Below, in pieces: positions 35,097-42,850 of a stretch of 50,709 bases of DNA (within the stretch, counting starts at the first letter, position 1; every line of letters starts with the position of its first letter). The position numbers and the translations under genes are program-made. The notes beneath the pieces were generated by a model that did not search any database, had not been told where the DNA came from, and was given only the letters and a program-made list of their open reading frames with translations. The DNA comes from Phormidium sp. FACHB-1136 (GTDB lineage Bacteria > Cyanobacteriota > Cyanobacteriia > Phormidesmidales > Phormidesmidaceae), in the NCBI RefSeq assembly GCF_014697375.1, contig NZ_JACJRS010000039.1:1-50709 (forward strand), written 5' to 3'.

Positions 35097-35690
35097 TTAA
35101 GGAACTAAACTCAGCGAATTGAAGAAATGTTCAAAATTGGCTTGATCGTCATCAATAGCTAGTAGCAAATAAAACCGATCTCCCGTTAGGCTCAGGGTGG
35201 CAACCAGATATTGACCTAAACCCTGTGCCGTTAACAGTTGAGCCGGGAGTCCCTGAAACGCAATCTCTTCTATAACCAGGGTGTCGTTTAACTGCTGATC
35301 GTGGATGTCATTGACAATGCTGGCAGCGGCGGCTTCTAGCAATTCTCTTTGGGAAAATTCGTAGCGTAAACTACGGGGCACATCGGCATAGGCCACCAGA
35401 TAGTACTCGAACAAATCAGTGTCATTCATTGCTGGCAGGGTTACTGCACCCATGTGCCAGCGTAGATCCCGCTCTAATAAGGTACTCGTGCTAGTTTGTT
35501 CGGTAGGAGTTCCGGGTAAATCCACAACGTATTTCCCTTCTGTTGAAGTCACAACTTGCCAGGGCAAAGGCTGACCTGATACCTCTAAGGGAGTCTGGGC
35601 GAGAAACGGCTGTTCGGCTAAAGCCTTGACCGGAGAAAAAAAGCTAAAACCAAGTAGAAAAAGAGTTGGTATTTTTAGGCTAAGTTTCAC
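35097..35690 (-). CDS. Secreted protein of unknown function
   Basis: A 197-residue exported protein with a signal peptide (LFLLGFSFFSPVKALAE). The mature protein starts with WQVVTSTEGKYVVDLPGTPTEQ, a pattern (W...S.EG.Y.V.LPGTP) that recurs in cyanobacterial periplasmic proteins of unassigned function. It ends with a beta-strand/helix unit (FYLLLAIDDDQANFEHFFNSL) that looks PsbP/Mog1-like, which is only an impression. It lies 32 nt after the outer-membrane barrel gene and 12 nt before the next gene. Confidence 0.72.
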   Translation of the reverse strand: MKLSLKIPTLFLLGFSFFSPVKALAEQPFLAQTPLEVSGQPLPWQVVTSTEGKYVVDLPGTPTEQTSTSTLLERDLRWHMGAVTLPAMNDTDLFEYYLVAYADVPRSLRYEFSQRELLEAAAASIVNDIHDQQLNDTLVIEEIAFQGLPAQLLTAQGLGQYLVATLSLTGDRFYLLLAIDDDQANFEHFFNSLSLVP

Positions 35691-35722
35691 GATTTATGTT
35701 GCCCTCCCGACATGGGTCAAGA

Positions 35723-37546
35723 TTAAAAGAACATGAACAGCGAGAGTTGAAGTGTTATCCAGGGGCTGGTGTCTTGGCTAACGGCTTGGCGAATGGCGCT
35801 ACCGGGAAAGGCCACGGAACCGACCCCTTGAAGCATAAAGTTTTGGGACAGAAAATAGCGGCTGGTTAGCAAAAATTCTTGACCGATGTAGCGCGATCCA
35901 AGATTGGCCAGGGCCGGATTGCCACCCAGATTATTCAGTTGATTGGCAAAGCGGTAGTAGTAATCCAGCGAAATCGATAGGTCTGGGCTAGGCTGGGCAC
36001 TGAGGGTGATGCGGTGGGAAAAGCTGTTGCTATTGGGGTAAATTTTGCCCAGACTGATGCCCTGTAGCCAGTCTGATAATCCCCCGGCCTGGAGGGGGTC
36101 GAACCGCTCGTAGGTGGCGGTATTGGGGTTGTCGCCGCTAAATCCGGCAAAGCGGTAACTGAGGCTGGGCCGCCAAGATATTTCCTCGGCAGTGTAGCCC
36201 AGCCAGAGGGATCCACCCTGAGCAGCCATGGCTTGCTGGGCGCTGAATTGGTAGGCGTATTCCCCTTCGGCCCACAGCCCCGGCACACCAAAGAGAGTGG
36301 ACTGACGCAGGCGGGGGTTGATCACCTGCAAGCCGTCGCGGGTGAAGCGGTCGCCGTTGGGTAACAGGTAGGCCCGGTTGGATTGGGGCACGGTGATGTA
36401 GGACAGCACCGCCTCTAACCCCTGGTTGTTGTGGTAGGCGAGGCTGGTGCCGAGGTATTGGGTGCCGCTGTCGGCAATGGGCAGTTCGTCGGGCTCTAAA
36501 AAGAAGCCTTGCAGTCGAAAATCGCCCCAGCGCAGGTTGGCCAGCACGGTCATATCGTAGGCGGTGCGCGGGTTAGAGTAGCTGGCCCCTCGTTCTAGGG
36601 CATTGGCCGAACCGCTGAACTGGGAAAACAAAAAGCCCTGATTCAACTGAAAAATTTGTCTTCCCGCCGATAGGTTGAAGCTCAGAGGACGGCCCGGTTC
36701 TGCTAAAAGTACGCCGCCATAGAGGTCTTCCACGGCACCATAAAAACGGTTGTCGGTGCGGAAAATGTCCGGTTGCAGGGTGCCGGATAGGGTGTAAGAC
36801 GCCGCCCCATAGAGGTAGGCAGGGCTTTCTCCCAGTTGAGTAATGCCCGCAAGTCCGGGTTCCAGATAGGCCTCACCCCAAGCCACCGTGCCCGTGGGTC
36901 GGTAGGGGCCAGCCACAAAGCCATCCGCCGCGCCAAACCAGGGATTAGTGTCGCTAAATACCCCTAGCCCACCGTTTAGGACGAATTTCACCAGGGCGCG
37001 ATCATCCTGGTACAGGGTGGGGAAGTCCTGAAAATTGCCACTCGCTAAAATCCCGGTGGGCGGGGGCACCGTGGCCTCAGCGTCCTCCGGTTTCAGCGTC
37101 ACCAATAGGGCCAAAATAACAGCTTGCCCCGGACGACTCGACTCATACAGCCGATATTCTGCCGCCTGCACAAAGGGGAGTTGCTGCACCTGGTGCAAGC
37201 TCTGATCGGCAAATAGAGTACTAAAGGTTGCCCCTACCCGTAACCCAAAGGTTTCGGCAATTTGTTCCTGTAAAACAGCGTCCTGATCTGGATTGCTCGT
37301 AGAATTTCGGATGTAAACATACACCTGCTCTAGGGGCACGCCTTCACCAAAACGGGAAGGAATTCGCAGCCCCACATTGGGATCGATGGTGCTTAGGAAA
37401 TCGGGCAAAGGCTGAGTTTCTTCGGTTAGCAGGATGGTTTCGGAAAACTCGGCATCCACCGTCGGCAAAGCAAGGGCTGGAGTCGTTGAGATCCACCCCA
37501 TTACGCCCAACCCAAAGGCCATTGGCACAGAACCAAAACGGGACAT
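35723..37546 (-). CDS. Outer-membrane beta-barrel, alginate-export (AlgE) like
   Basis: A 607-residue outer-membrane protein, first gene of the six-gene unit. It has a signal peptide (cleavage near ALA/LPTVD) and an N-terminal domain of ~130 residues that looks POTRA-like (ETFGLRVGATFSTLF, then QQLPFVQAAEYRLYES). A ~400-residue barrel follows and ends in Phe (LSLFMFF), the usual outer-membrane insertion signal. The barrel matches the alginate-export family best: WRPSLSYRFAGFSGDNPNTA followed by YERFDPLQAGG and WLQG. AlgE-type porins move acidic polysaccharides or other anionic solutes. A POTRA-AlgE combination would be unusual; the POTRA call is tentative. Confidence 0.8.
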   Translation of the reverse strand: MSRFGSVPMAFGLGVMGWISTTPALALPTVDAEFSETILLTEETQPLPDFLSTIDPNVGLRIPSRFGEGVPLEQVYVYIRNSTSNPDQDAVLQEQIAETFGLRVGATFSTLFADQSLHQVQQLPFVQAAEYRLYESSRPGQAVILALLVTLKPEDAEATVPPPTGILASGNFQDFPTLYQDDRALVKFVLNGGLGVFSDTNPWFGAADGFVAGPYRPTGTVAWGEAYLEPGLAGITQLGESPAYLYGAASYTLSGTLQPDIFRTDNRFYGAVEDLYGGVLLAEPGRPLSFNLSAGRQIFQLNQGFLFSQFSGSANALERGASYSNPRTAYDMTVLANLRWGDFRLQGFFLEPDELPIADSGTQYLGTSLAYHNNQGLEAVLSYITVPQSNRAYLLPNGDRFTRDGLQVINPRLRQSTLFGVPGLWAEGEYAYQFSAQQAMAAQGGSLWLGYTAEEISWRPSLSYRFAGFSGDNPNTATYERFDPLQAGGLSDWLQGISLGKIYPNSNSFSHRITLSAQPSPDLSISLDYYYRFANQLNNLGGNPALANLGSRYIGQEFLLTSRYFLSQNFMLQGVGSVAFPGSAIRQAVSQDTSPWITLQLSLFMFF

Positions 37547-37631
37547 GAAAAAACAAGCCTCCCTAGTGGGCTAAACCCCAATGTGAAATTCTCCCTAGCC
37601 CACTCTACGGAAAGCAAGCTACACCCTAAAT

Positions 37632-37709
37632 CCCTCTCCCATGGGGAGAGGGATTTTGAACCTTTCTGGCTCCCCTCTCCCCATGGGAGAGGGGTTGGGG
37701 GTGAGGGCT
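37632..37709. repeat. Paired palindromic repeat between the barrel gene and the SDR gene
   Basis: CCCTCTCCCATGGGGAGAGGG-type and CCCCTCTCCCCATGGGAGAG-type hairpins (37632-37652 and 37672-37694) are separated by about 20 nt, with a GGTTGGGGGTGAGGG tail. This is the same design as the copy translated inside the GH38 gene at 17905-18003. The rest of the 37547-37769 gap shows nothing else. Confidence 0.75.
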
Positions 37710-37769
37710 TCGGGGACTTTGTAATCTACGGAATCTGAACCAATTGACTAAATGAATTGGTCGTCTAAA

Positions 37770-38561
37770 TTAGTCATCGCTGGTGGGCATTTTGCTCTTG
37801 TAGGAACCGCCGCCATCCACGCGCAATTCAATCCCTGTGACCCAACTGGCGGCAGGGGAAATCAGGTAGTTAAAGGCGTGGGCAATGTCGCGAGGTAGAC
37901 CACGGCGCTTCATCACAAAGGCATCGGCCAAGCGCTTCAGCATAGCTTCGTCGTAGCCCGCATCTAGGGTGGCGGCTCCGTTGTCTACGGAACCAATCAC
38001 GATGGTGTTGCAGCGGACTTCTGGGCCACTCATTGCTGCCATACTGCGTACCATGTTGACCAGGGCGGCCTTAGCATTGCTGTAGGAAATAAATTCCGGT
38101 GAAGGGGTCACACCCACCATCGAACCAGAGAACGTTACCGAAGCATTGGGCTGCTTTTTCAGGTGAGGCATACACAGCTTTGTGAGGTTATAGCTGCTAA
38201 CGGTATTCAGAATGTAAGACTTCACCATGTAATCGGTATCGACCCCCCAAAGCGGTGTGTATTCACCCCAGCCCACGTTATTCACGAGGGCAGTGATTTT
38301 GCCAAACTTATTCAGCGTGGCATCCACCAATTCTTGCAACTGGGCTTCATCGGTAACATCGGTTTTTAGAGCCAGGGTTTCTTGTCCAGTAGCTTTGGTA
38401 ATTTCATCAGCTTTGGCCTGGGCGGCGTCCCCATTGAGGTCAGACAAAACTACCTTAGCCCCAGCTTCAGCTAACACCTCAGCAGTGGCTCCGCCAATGG
38501 CACCACCCGCTCCGGTGATGATGACAACGTAATCTTGCAGCGAGAAAATATCGAGTGCCAT
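37770..38561 (-). CDS. Short-chain dehydrogenase/reductase
   Basis: A 263-residue classical SDR oxidoreductase. The Rossmann motif is TGAGGAIGG (17-25), NNVGWG stands for the NNAG motif, and the catalytic site is Ser in FSGSM with Tyr and Lys in YSNAK. The acidic SDLNG at the end of the second beta-strand suggests NAD(H) preference. The substrate is unknown. Downstream of a second SDR gene on the same strand, separated by 224 nt of repeat-rich DNA. The two share only the general SDR frame, so this is not a recent duplication. Confidence 0.88.
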   Translation of the reverse strand: MALDIFSLQDYVVIITGAGGAIGGATAEVLAEAGAKVVLSDLNGDAAQAKADEITKATGQETLALKTDVTDEAQLQELVDATLNKFGKITALVNNVGWGEYTPLWGVDTDYMVKSYILNTVSSYNLTKLCMPHLKKQPNASVTFSGSMVGVTPSPEFISYSNAKAALVNMVRSMAAMSGPEVRCNTIVIGSVDNGAATLDAGYDEAMLKRLADAFVMKRRGLPRDIAHAFNYLISPAASWVTGIELRVDGGGSYKSKMPTSDD

Positions 38562-38613
38562 GATGGATTCTCCTAATCGGTAAAAGAGATAAATCGGTCA
38601 AAGATCTCCCCTA

Positions 38614-38776
38614 CCCTCTTGATAAGAGGGGTGAAAATCGTTGTAGGGTAGGCACTGCCCACCACCACTCATTTCCGGGCAAAAATGACGAATTTCGCTG
38701 GTCAAGGCGAGGTTAAGAATGATGGACAGTGCCTACCCTACGGTTCGTTAAGAATGTGGGCAGTGCCACCCTACGG
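38614..38776. repeat. Cluster of palindromic repeats between the two SDR genes
   Basis: It contains the hairpin CCCTCTTGATAAGAGGG (38614-38630). A second repeat, GTAGGGTAGGCACTGCCCA (38643-38661), recurs inverted as TGGACAGTGCCTACCCTAC (38723-38741). A third partial copy GTGGGCAGTGCCACCCTACGG starts near 38757. The inverted pair could fold as a long stem of about 19 bp around a 60-nt loop. Confidence 0.65.
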
Positions 38777-38785
38777 TTAGGATGT

Positions 38786-39553
38786 TTAATCCAATTCCTG
38801 TAGGCCGCCGCCGCTAATGGTGAGCACTTGGCCACTCACCCAACTGGAGGCTGGGGAGCACAAAAATAGGGCCGCATAGGCAATATCATTGGGTTCGCCT
38901 AGGCGAGCTAGGGGAGTGTGCTTCAGCATCGCTTTTTCGATGTCGGGAGTCAGCACCGTGGCGAGGGCATCGGTTTTGATGGCCCCTGGAGCAATGGCGT
39001 TCACCCGAATATTTTTGGGGCCAAGGTCAAAGGCAATATTGCGAGTGAGGTGGCTTTCTGCGGCTTTGGAGGAACTGTAGGAGGCCATATTTTTATTCTT
39101 GTTATCGCCTGCCATGGAGGAAATATTCAACACAGCACCGCCGCCCGCCGCTTCCATGTGAGGGGCACAGAGTTGGCAGAGATGAAACACCGAGAACACA
39201 TTCAGCTTATAGGCCCAAATAAAGGTGTCCATCGGCATATCAAAGGGCTTTGGCCCACCGCCCCCGGCATTGTTAATCAGAATGGTGATTTTGCCGAAGG
39301 CATTGATGGCAGACTGCACCAAATTAGCTAGGGCGTCATCGTTGGTGACATCGCAGGCGACGGCAATGGCCTTGCCCCCCGATTGGTTAATGCCATCGGC
39401 CACCACAGCGGCGGTTTCTTCCTTGAGATCACTCACCACCACCGCCGCCCCAGCCTGGGCAAACAGTTCGGCAATGCCTCGGCCAATGCCAGCGCCACCA
39501 CCCGTTACAATAGCTACCTGGCCATCTAACTTAAAGGCATCTAAAACGGTCAT
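38786..39553 (-). CDS. SDR oxidoreductase, very similar to 7-alpha-hydroxysteroid dehydrogenase
   Basis: A 255-residue SDR from ATG 39553 (14 residues upstream are in frame but unlikely). Rossmann motif TGGGAGIGRG (17-26), NNAGGGGPKPFDMPM (94-108), and catalytic Ser146, Tyr159 and Lys163, the same numbers as in E. coli HdhA. From memory, HdhA shares the NAGGGGPKPFDMPM loop, RNIAFDLG/RNMAFDLG, and the end ASSWVSGQ.LT.SGGG.QEL. Such closeness implies shared architecture of the substrate pocket, though the true substrate in a phototroph is unknown (sterol, hopanoid or other alcohol). It could be horizontally acquired. The gene is followed by another SDR and preceded by a membrane protein, all on the minus strand. 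Confidence 0.88.
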   Translation of the reverse strand: MTVLDAFKLDGQVAIVTGGGAGIGRGIAELFAQAGAAVVVSDLKEETAAVVADGINQSGGKAIAVACDVTNDDALANLVQSAINAFGKITILINNAGGGGPKPFDMPMDTFIWAYKLNVFSVFHLCQLCAPHMEAAGGGAVLNISSMAGDNKNKNMASYSSSKAAESHLTRNIAFDLGPKNIRVNAIAPGAIKTDALATVLTPDIEKAMLKHTPLARLGEPNDIAYAALFLCSPASSWVSGQVLTISGGGLQELD

Positions 39554-39605
39554 TGTTACATAGTCTCCTAAATCGGTTAAGCGTGGAACTCTCATCGTTT
39601 AGTCT

Positions 39606-40100
39606 TTATTCAGGGCGCAACATTTCCCGCATGACGGCAGCATTGATAAACCACGCCGCCAGCCCAGCAATAATTCCTAGTAACACCGCCGCGATCACAG
39701 GTGTTACCATCACACTGCCGAGAAACTTTTGCACAAACAACGCCACCAAAGCCGCCGTACCAAAGGCAAACAGCGAATAGAAGGCAATCGTTCTAACGCC
39801 AAAGAAGAAGAAGGGACGATCCAGCAACTCATTAGAGGCCAATTGAAGATCTTTGGCTTTTTTAGCAAAGGTAAAGAAAGCGATGGCACCCAAAATCACG
39901 GATAGGAGAAAGGCTGTCATCACCCCAGTGGAAAAGACCGTTTTTTCGTGGGCAGAAATCGTATCAACAGTGAGGGGAATAGAGGATTGCCCTCGGAACA
40001 TAAACCAGCCAATCACGCCATTAATGACAGCGTTGATAACGCCACTAATGATCGCATCCTTCTGGATCATATCCCTAGCCTGGTGGGACACAGAAGTCAT
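39606..40100 (-). CDS. Four-helix membrane protein of unknown function
   Basis: A protein of 164 residues from ATG 40100, preceded by AGGAAAATCT as ribosome-binding site; the frame extends to 40196 without support. Four hydrophobic helices are seen (about 20-37, 59-79, 105-128, 129-153), with TVFSTGVMTAFLLSVILGAI and ALVALFVQKFLGSVM. There are no cysteines and no recognised family. It precedes the HdhA-like gene by 52 nt on the same strand and may be co-transcribed. Divergent from the response-regulator-like gene at 40223. Confidence 0.7.
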   Translation of the reverse strand: MTSVSHQARDMIQKDAIISGVINAVINGVIGWFMFRGQSSIPLTVDTISAHEKTVFSTGVMTAFLLSVILGAIAFFTFAKKAKDLQLASNELLDRPFFFFGVRTIAFYSLFAFGTAALVALFVQKFLGSVMVTPVIAAVLLGIIAGLAAWFINAAVMREMLRPE

Positions 40101-40222
40101 AGATTTTCCTTTGGGAAGGAGTCTTTCCCAACATTCCCAAGGAAGCATGACATCAAAAGGTGAAAAGTTTGTGTAATGTGGCAAAATGTTCCCCATAAAC
40201 CTTTTTGGTCTGCGGTGGATCC

Positions 40223-41419
40223 ATGAAAATTCTGCTGGTGTCCGCTGACAAAATTCTGCGACATACGCTGCACCAAACCTTATCCCGCCACGGTTTCATC
40301 GTTGATCTGGCCACCGATGGCGAGGACGCCTGGGACTTACTCCAGGCGTTTATGTACGACCTGGTTTTACTGGAGGCCCTGTTGCCGCGCCTGGATGGCG
40401 TCAGCTTCTGTCGGCGGTTGCGCAATGTGGGCAATCCGATACTGGTGCTGCTGATGACCGAGGCCCAGCCCTCGGAGCACTGCGTTCAAGGCTTAGATAG
40501 TGGGGCCGATGCCTGCTTGCCTAAGCCCATTCAGGAACCTGAATTACTGGCCCACCTACGGGCGCTGTCGCGGCGGGGGCTGCGGCGGGCGAGTACGACC
40601 CTAGCCTGGGGGCCGCTGACCTTAAATCCAACCGCTCGGCAAGTCCTCTGCCAGGGTCAGGTGGTTAAGGTGAACCGCAAAGAGTATCAACTTTTGGAGC
40701 TGCTGCTCAGCTATCCTCGACAGATGTTTTCCTGTAGTGACATGGGTGATCGTCTGTGGCCCCTGGAGGATTCTCTTCCCACCGATGCCACCCTTAAAAG
40801 CCACATCCGCAGCATTCGGCGCAAACTAGAACAAGCGGGTGTCCAAGATTTAATTCAGACCCACTACGGCCAAGGCTACTGTTTAAATCCCCGCTACGAT
40901 CCCGGATCTAAACCTGCCCATCGCCCAGACACCATGCCAGACATGATGATGGACAGCATTACCGCCAACATCTGGCAAGAACTGATGGCGGCCAATGCCC
41001 GACTCACCCAGGAAATTGAGCAGCGTAAGCAGATTGAAGCCCAACTACGGCGCTCAGAAACGATGCTTCGCAATGCCCAGCGGGTCGCGCAAATTGGCTG
41101 TTGGGAGGCCACCATCAGCACCCGCGAGGTCTACTGGACGGAGGAACTGTACCTGATTCACGGCTTTGATCCCAGCGACCCACCCCCCACCCCAGAGCAA
41201 ATAGAAGCCCTGATTCACCCGGATGATCAGCAACTTCATGCGGACGTGATTCAGGCCGCAGCGCAGCGGGGGGAAGCCTTTGAGGCGAATTTGCGGATTA
41301 TTCGGGCCGATGGGGAAGTGCGCTACATCAACGCCCGTGGGGGGCCGCTCTTTGACGATGACGGCAAGATGGTTAAACTCACCGGAACCACCTTTGATGT
41401 CACTCGCTGGCATCGGTAA
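40223..41419 (+). CDS. OmpR-type regulator with altered receiver and C-terminal PAS domain
   Basis: A 398-residue protein from ATG 40223 with three domains. A receiver (1-~118) keeps Lys101 (CLPKP) but has Glu51 where the phospho-acceptor Asp should be (YDLVLLEALLPRLDG), and the acidic pocket reads VSAD. A winged-helix DNA-binding domain (~130-230) has the OmpR pattern (KEYQLLELLLSYPRQMFS, then SHIRSIRRKLE and THYGQGYCLNP). A linker coiled coil (NARLTQEIEQRKQIEAQLRRSE) leads into a PAS/PAC domain (about 290-398) that ends GTTFDVTRWHR. No kinase domain follows, although many cyanobacterial proteins of this layout continue into one. The Glu could mimic phosphorylation, giving constitutive binding; that is inference. 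Confidence 0.88.
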   Translation: MKILLVSADKILRHTLHQTLSRHGFIVDLATDGEDAWDLLQAFMYDLVLLEALLPRLDGVSFCRRLRNVGNPILVLLMTEAQPSEHCVQGLDSGADACLPKPIQEPELLAHLRALSRRGLRRASTTLAWGPLTLNPTARQVLCQGQVVKVNRKEYQLLELLLSYPRQMFSCSDMGDRLWPLEDSLPTDATLKSHIRSIRRKLEQAGVQDLIQTHYGQGYCLNPRYDPGSKPAHRPDTMPDMMMDSITANIWQELMAANARLTQEIEQRKQIEAQLRRSETMLRNAQRVAQIGCWEATISTREVYWTEELYLIHGFDPSDPPPTPEQIEALIHPDDQQLHADVIQAAAQRGEAFEANLRIIRADGEVRYINARGGPLFDDDGKMVKLTGTTFDVTRWHR

Positions 41420-41552
41420 GGCTTTGGGAAGGGAGGCAGGTGATCTGACCGTGGCCACCTAGAACCGCCACAGGAAGAACGCTTCCCGCGTTATTGACGA
41501 CCGGAGGAAAAGGTTGGTCATCCCCACCGCATCGGGATGTATTGCAGGCGGC

Positions 41553-41580
41553 TTGACAAATCAAGTTTTTTTGAAATGAT
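41553..41580 (+). promoter_or_regulatory. Candidate promoter of the arsenate-resistance operon
   Basis: TTGACA (41553-41558), a 16-nt spacer and AATGAT (41575-41580) form a good -35 and a moderate -10. The first operator repeat covers the spacer and the -10, as expected of a repressor site. The leader would be about 100 nt. Confidence 0.55.
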
Positions 41581-41611
41581 GTAATCCATCAAGTTTTTTT
41601 GAAATGATGTA
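41560..41611 (+). promoter_or_regulatory. Two direct operator repeats of ArsR/SmtB type
   Basis: A 24-bp sequence starting ATCAAGTTTTTTTGAAATGA occurs twice without mismatch (41560-41583 and 41588-41611), centre to centre 28 bp. Each copy fits ATCAA-N6-TTGA(A), very close to the ATCAA-N6-TTGAT direct repeats reported (from memory) for ArsR at the Synechocystis arsBHC promoter. The position on the gap/arsJ promoter agrees with repression by ArsR. No arsR gene occurs in the window. Confidence 0.72.
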
Positions 41612-41690
41612 TTTCCCGCCGGGGGTGGCGCAGGCTGGGGGTGCCCCGGTGTGACCGCCAGCGGTGGATCATCTAGAGGAATGAGGATCC

Positions 41691-42698
41691 ATGGTGAAGG
41701 TTGCAATCAATGGCTTTGGCCGCATTGGTCGGCTGGTGCTGCGGGCGGGCTGGGCCTTCCCAGAGCTAGAGTTTGTCCACATCAACGAGATTAAAGGGGG
41801 CACCGAGGCGGCGGCGCACCTGCTGAAATTTGATTCGGTTCATGGTCGCTGGTCGCCTGAAGTCACCGCCGTTGGGCCAGACAAACTCGCCATCGACGGC
41901 ACCCCCCTCAGCTTCACGAGGGGCAAGACACCGGGAGAGGTGCCCTGGGCGGATTACGGGGTGGACATGGTGCTGGAATGCTCCGGCCAATTTCGCACCA
42001 CCGAGACCCTCGACCCCTACTACGACCATGGGGTGAAAAAGGTGATCGTCGCCGCCCCGGTGAAAGAAGGGGCGCTCAACGTGGTCTACGGCATCAACGA
42101 TCAGCTCTATGACCCCGCCGAACATCGTCTGCTCACCGCCGCCTCCTGCACCACCAACTGCCTCGCCCCGGTGGTCAAGGTGATCCACGAAGGACTGGGC
42201 ATTCGCCATGGGGTGATCACCACTATCCACAACCACACCAATACCCAAACCATCGTCGATGCCCCCCACAAAGACCTGCGGCGGGCTAGGGCCACGGGCC
42301 TCTCGCTGATTCCCACCACCACCGGATCGGCCACCGCCATCAGCCTGATTTACCCCGAACTGAAGGGCAAACTCAACGGGCTAGCGGTGCGGGTGCCCCT
42401 GCTGAATGCCTCCCTGACGGACTGCGTGTTTGAAGTGGAACGCCCCACCACGGTCGAGGAGGTCAACCAACTCCTGAAAGCCGCCGCCGATGGCCCCCTC
42501 CAGGGCATCCTCGGCTACGAAGAACGGCCCCTGGTGTCGGTGGACTATCTAAACGATCCCCGCTCTGCCATCATCGACGCCCTTTCCACAATGGTGGTGG
42601 ACGAGACCCAGGTGAAAATTCTAGCCTGGTACGACAACGAATGGGGCTATTCCAACCGCATGGCCGAACTCGCCCGCAAGGTCGCCCAAACCCTGTAG
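41691..42698 (+). CDS. gap: ArsJ-associated glyceraldehyde-3-phosphate dehydrogenase
   Basis: A 335-residue GAPDH with NAD-binding INGFGRIGR (6-14), catalytic Cys153 in [10 protein letters not shown], and the conserved [12 protein letters not shown] end. Neighbourhood defines its role: the next gene is arsJ. In this known system GAPDH uses arsenate instead of phosphate to form 1-arseno-3-phosphoglycerate, which ArsJ pumps out and which then decays to arsenate outside. The residues after beta-strand 2 (INEIKGG) differ from the IND(L) of glycolytic enzymes, as expected for this branch. An AGGA ribosome-binding site precedes the ATG. Operator repeats at 41560-41611 point to arsenic control. It is unlikely to be the main glycolytic or Calvin-cycle GAPDH. 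Confidence 0.93.
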   Translation: MVKVAINGFGRIGRLVLRAGWAFPELEFVHINEIKGGTEAAAHLLKFDSVHGRWSPEVTAVGPDKLAIDGTPLSFTRGKTPGEVPWADYGVDMVLECSGQFRTTETLDPYYDHGVKKVIVAAPVKEGALNVVYGINDQLYDPAEHRLLTAASCTTNCLAPVVKVIHEGLGIRHGVITTIHNHTNTQTIVDAPHKDLRRARATGLSLIPTTTGSATAISLIYPELKGKLNGLAVRVPLLNASLTDCVFEVERPTTVEEVNQLLKAAADGPLQGILGYEERPLVSVDYLNDPRSAIIDALSTMVVDETQVKILAWYDNEWGYSNRMAELARKVAQTL

Positions 42699-42704
42699 GG
42701 GCAA

Positions 42705-42842
42705 GGCAAAAGGCAAAAGGCAAAAGGCAAAAGGCAAAAGGCAAAAGGCAAAAGGCAAAAGGCAAAAGGCAAAAGGCAAAAGGCAAAAGGCAAAAGGCAA
42801 AAGGCAAAAGGCAAAAGGCAAAAGGCAAAAGGCAAAAGGCAA
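42705..42842. repeat. Heptanucleotide tandem repeat: 19 copies of GGCAAAA
   Basis: A perfect tandem array of GGCAAAA units (42705-42837) is followed by a partial GGCAA. It fills almost the whole 152-nt gap between the gap stop and the arsJ start. The AAAAGG in the last units is the only Shine-Dalgarno-like sequence before arsJ. Both strands stay open through it (KGKRQKA on the plus, LPFAFCL on the minus), which produces false ORFs. It is a cyanobacterial STRR-type sequence and likely to change length by slippage. Confidence 0.95.
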
Positions 42843-42850
42843 CTAACACC

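Noticed and set aside
42705-42842. Possible CRISPR array
   Set aside because: Units are 7 bp with no spacers; it is a simple tandem repeat.
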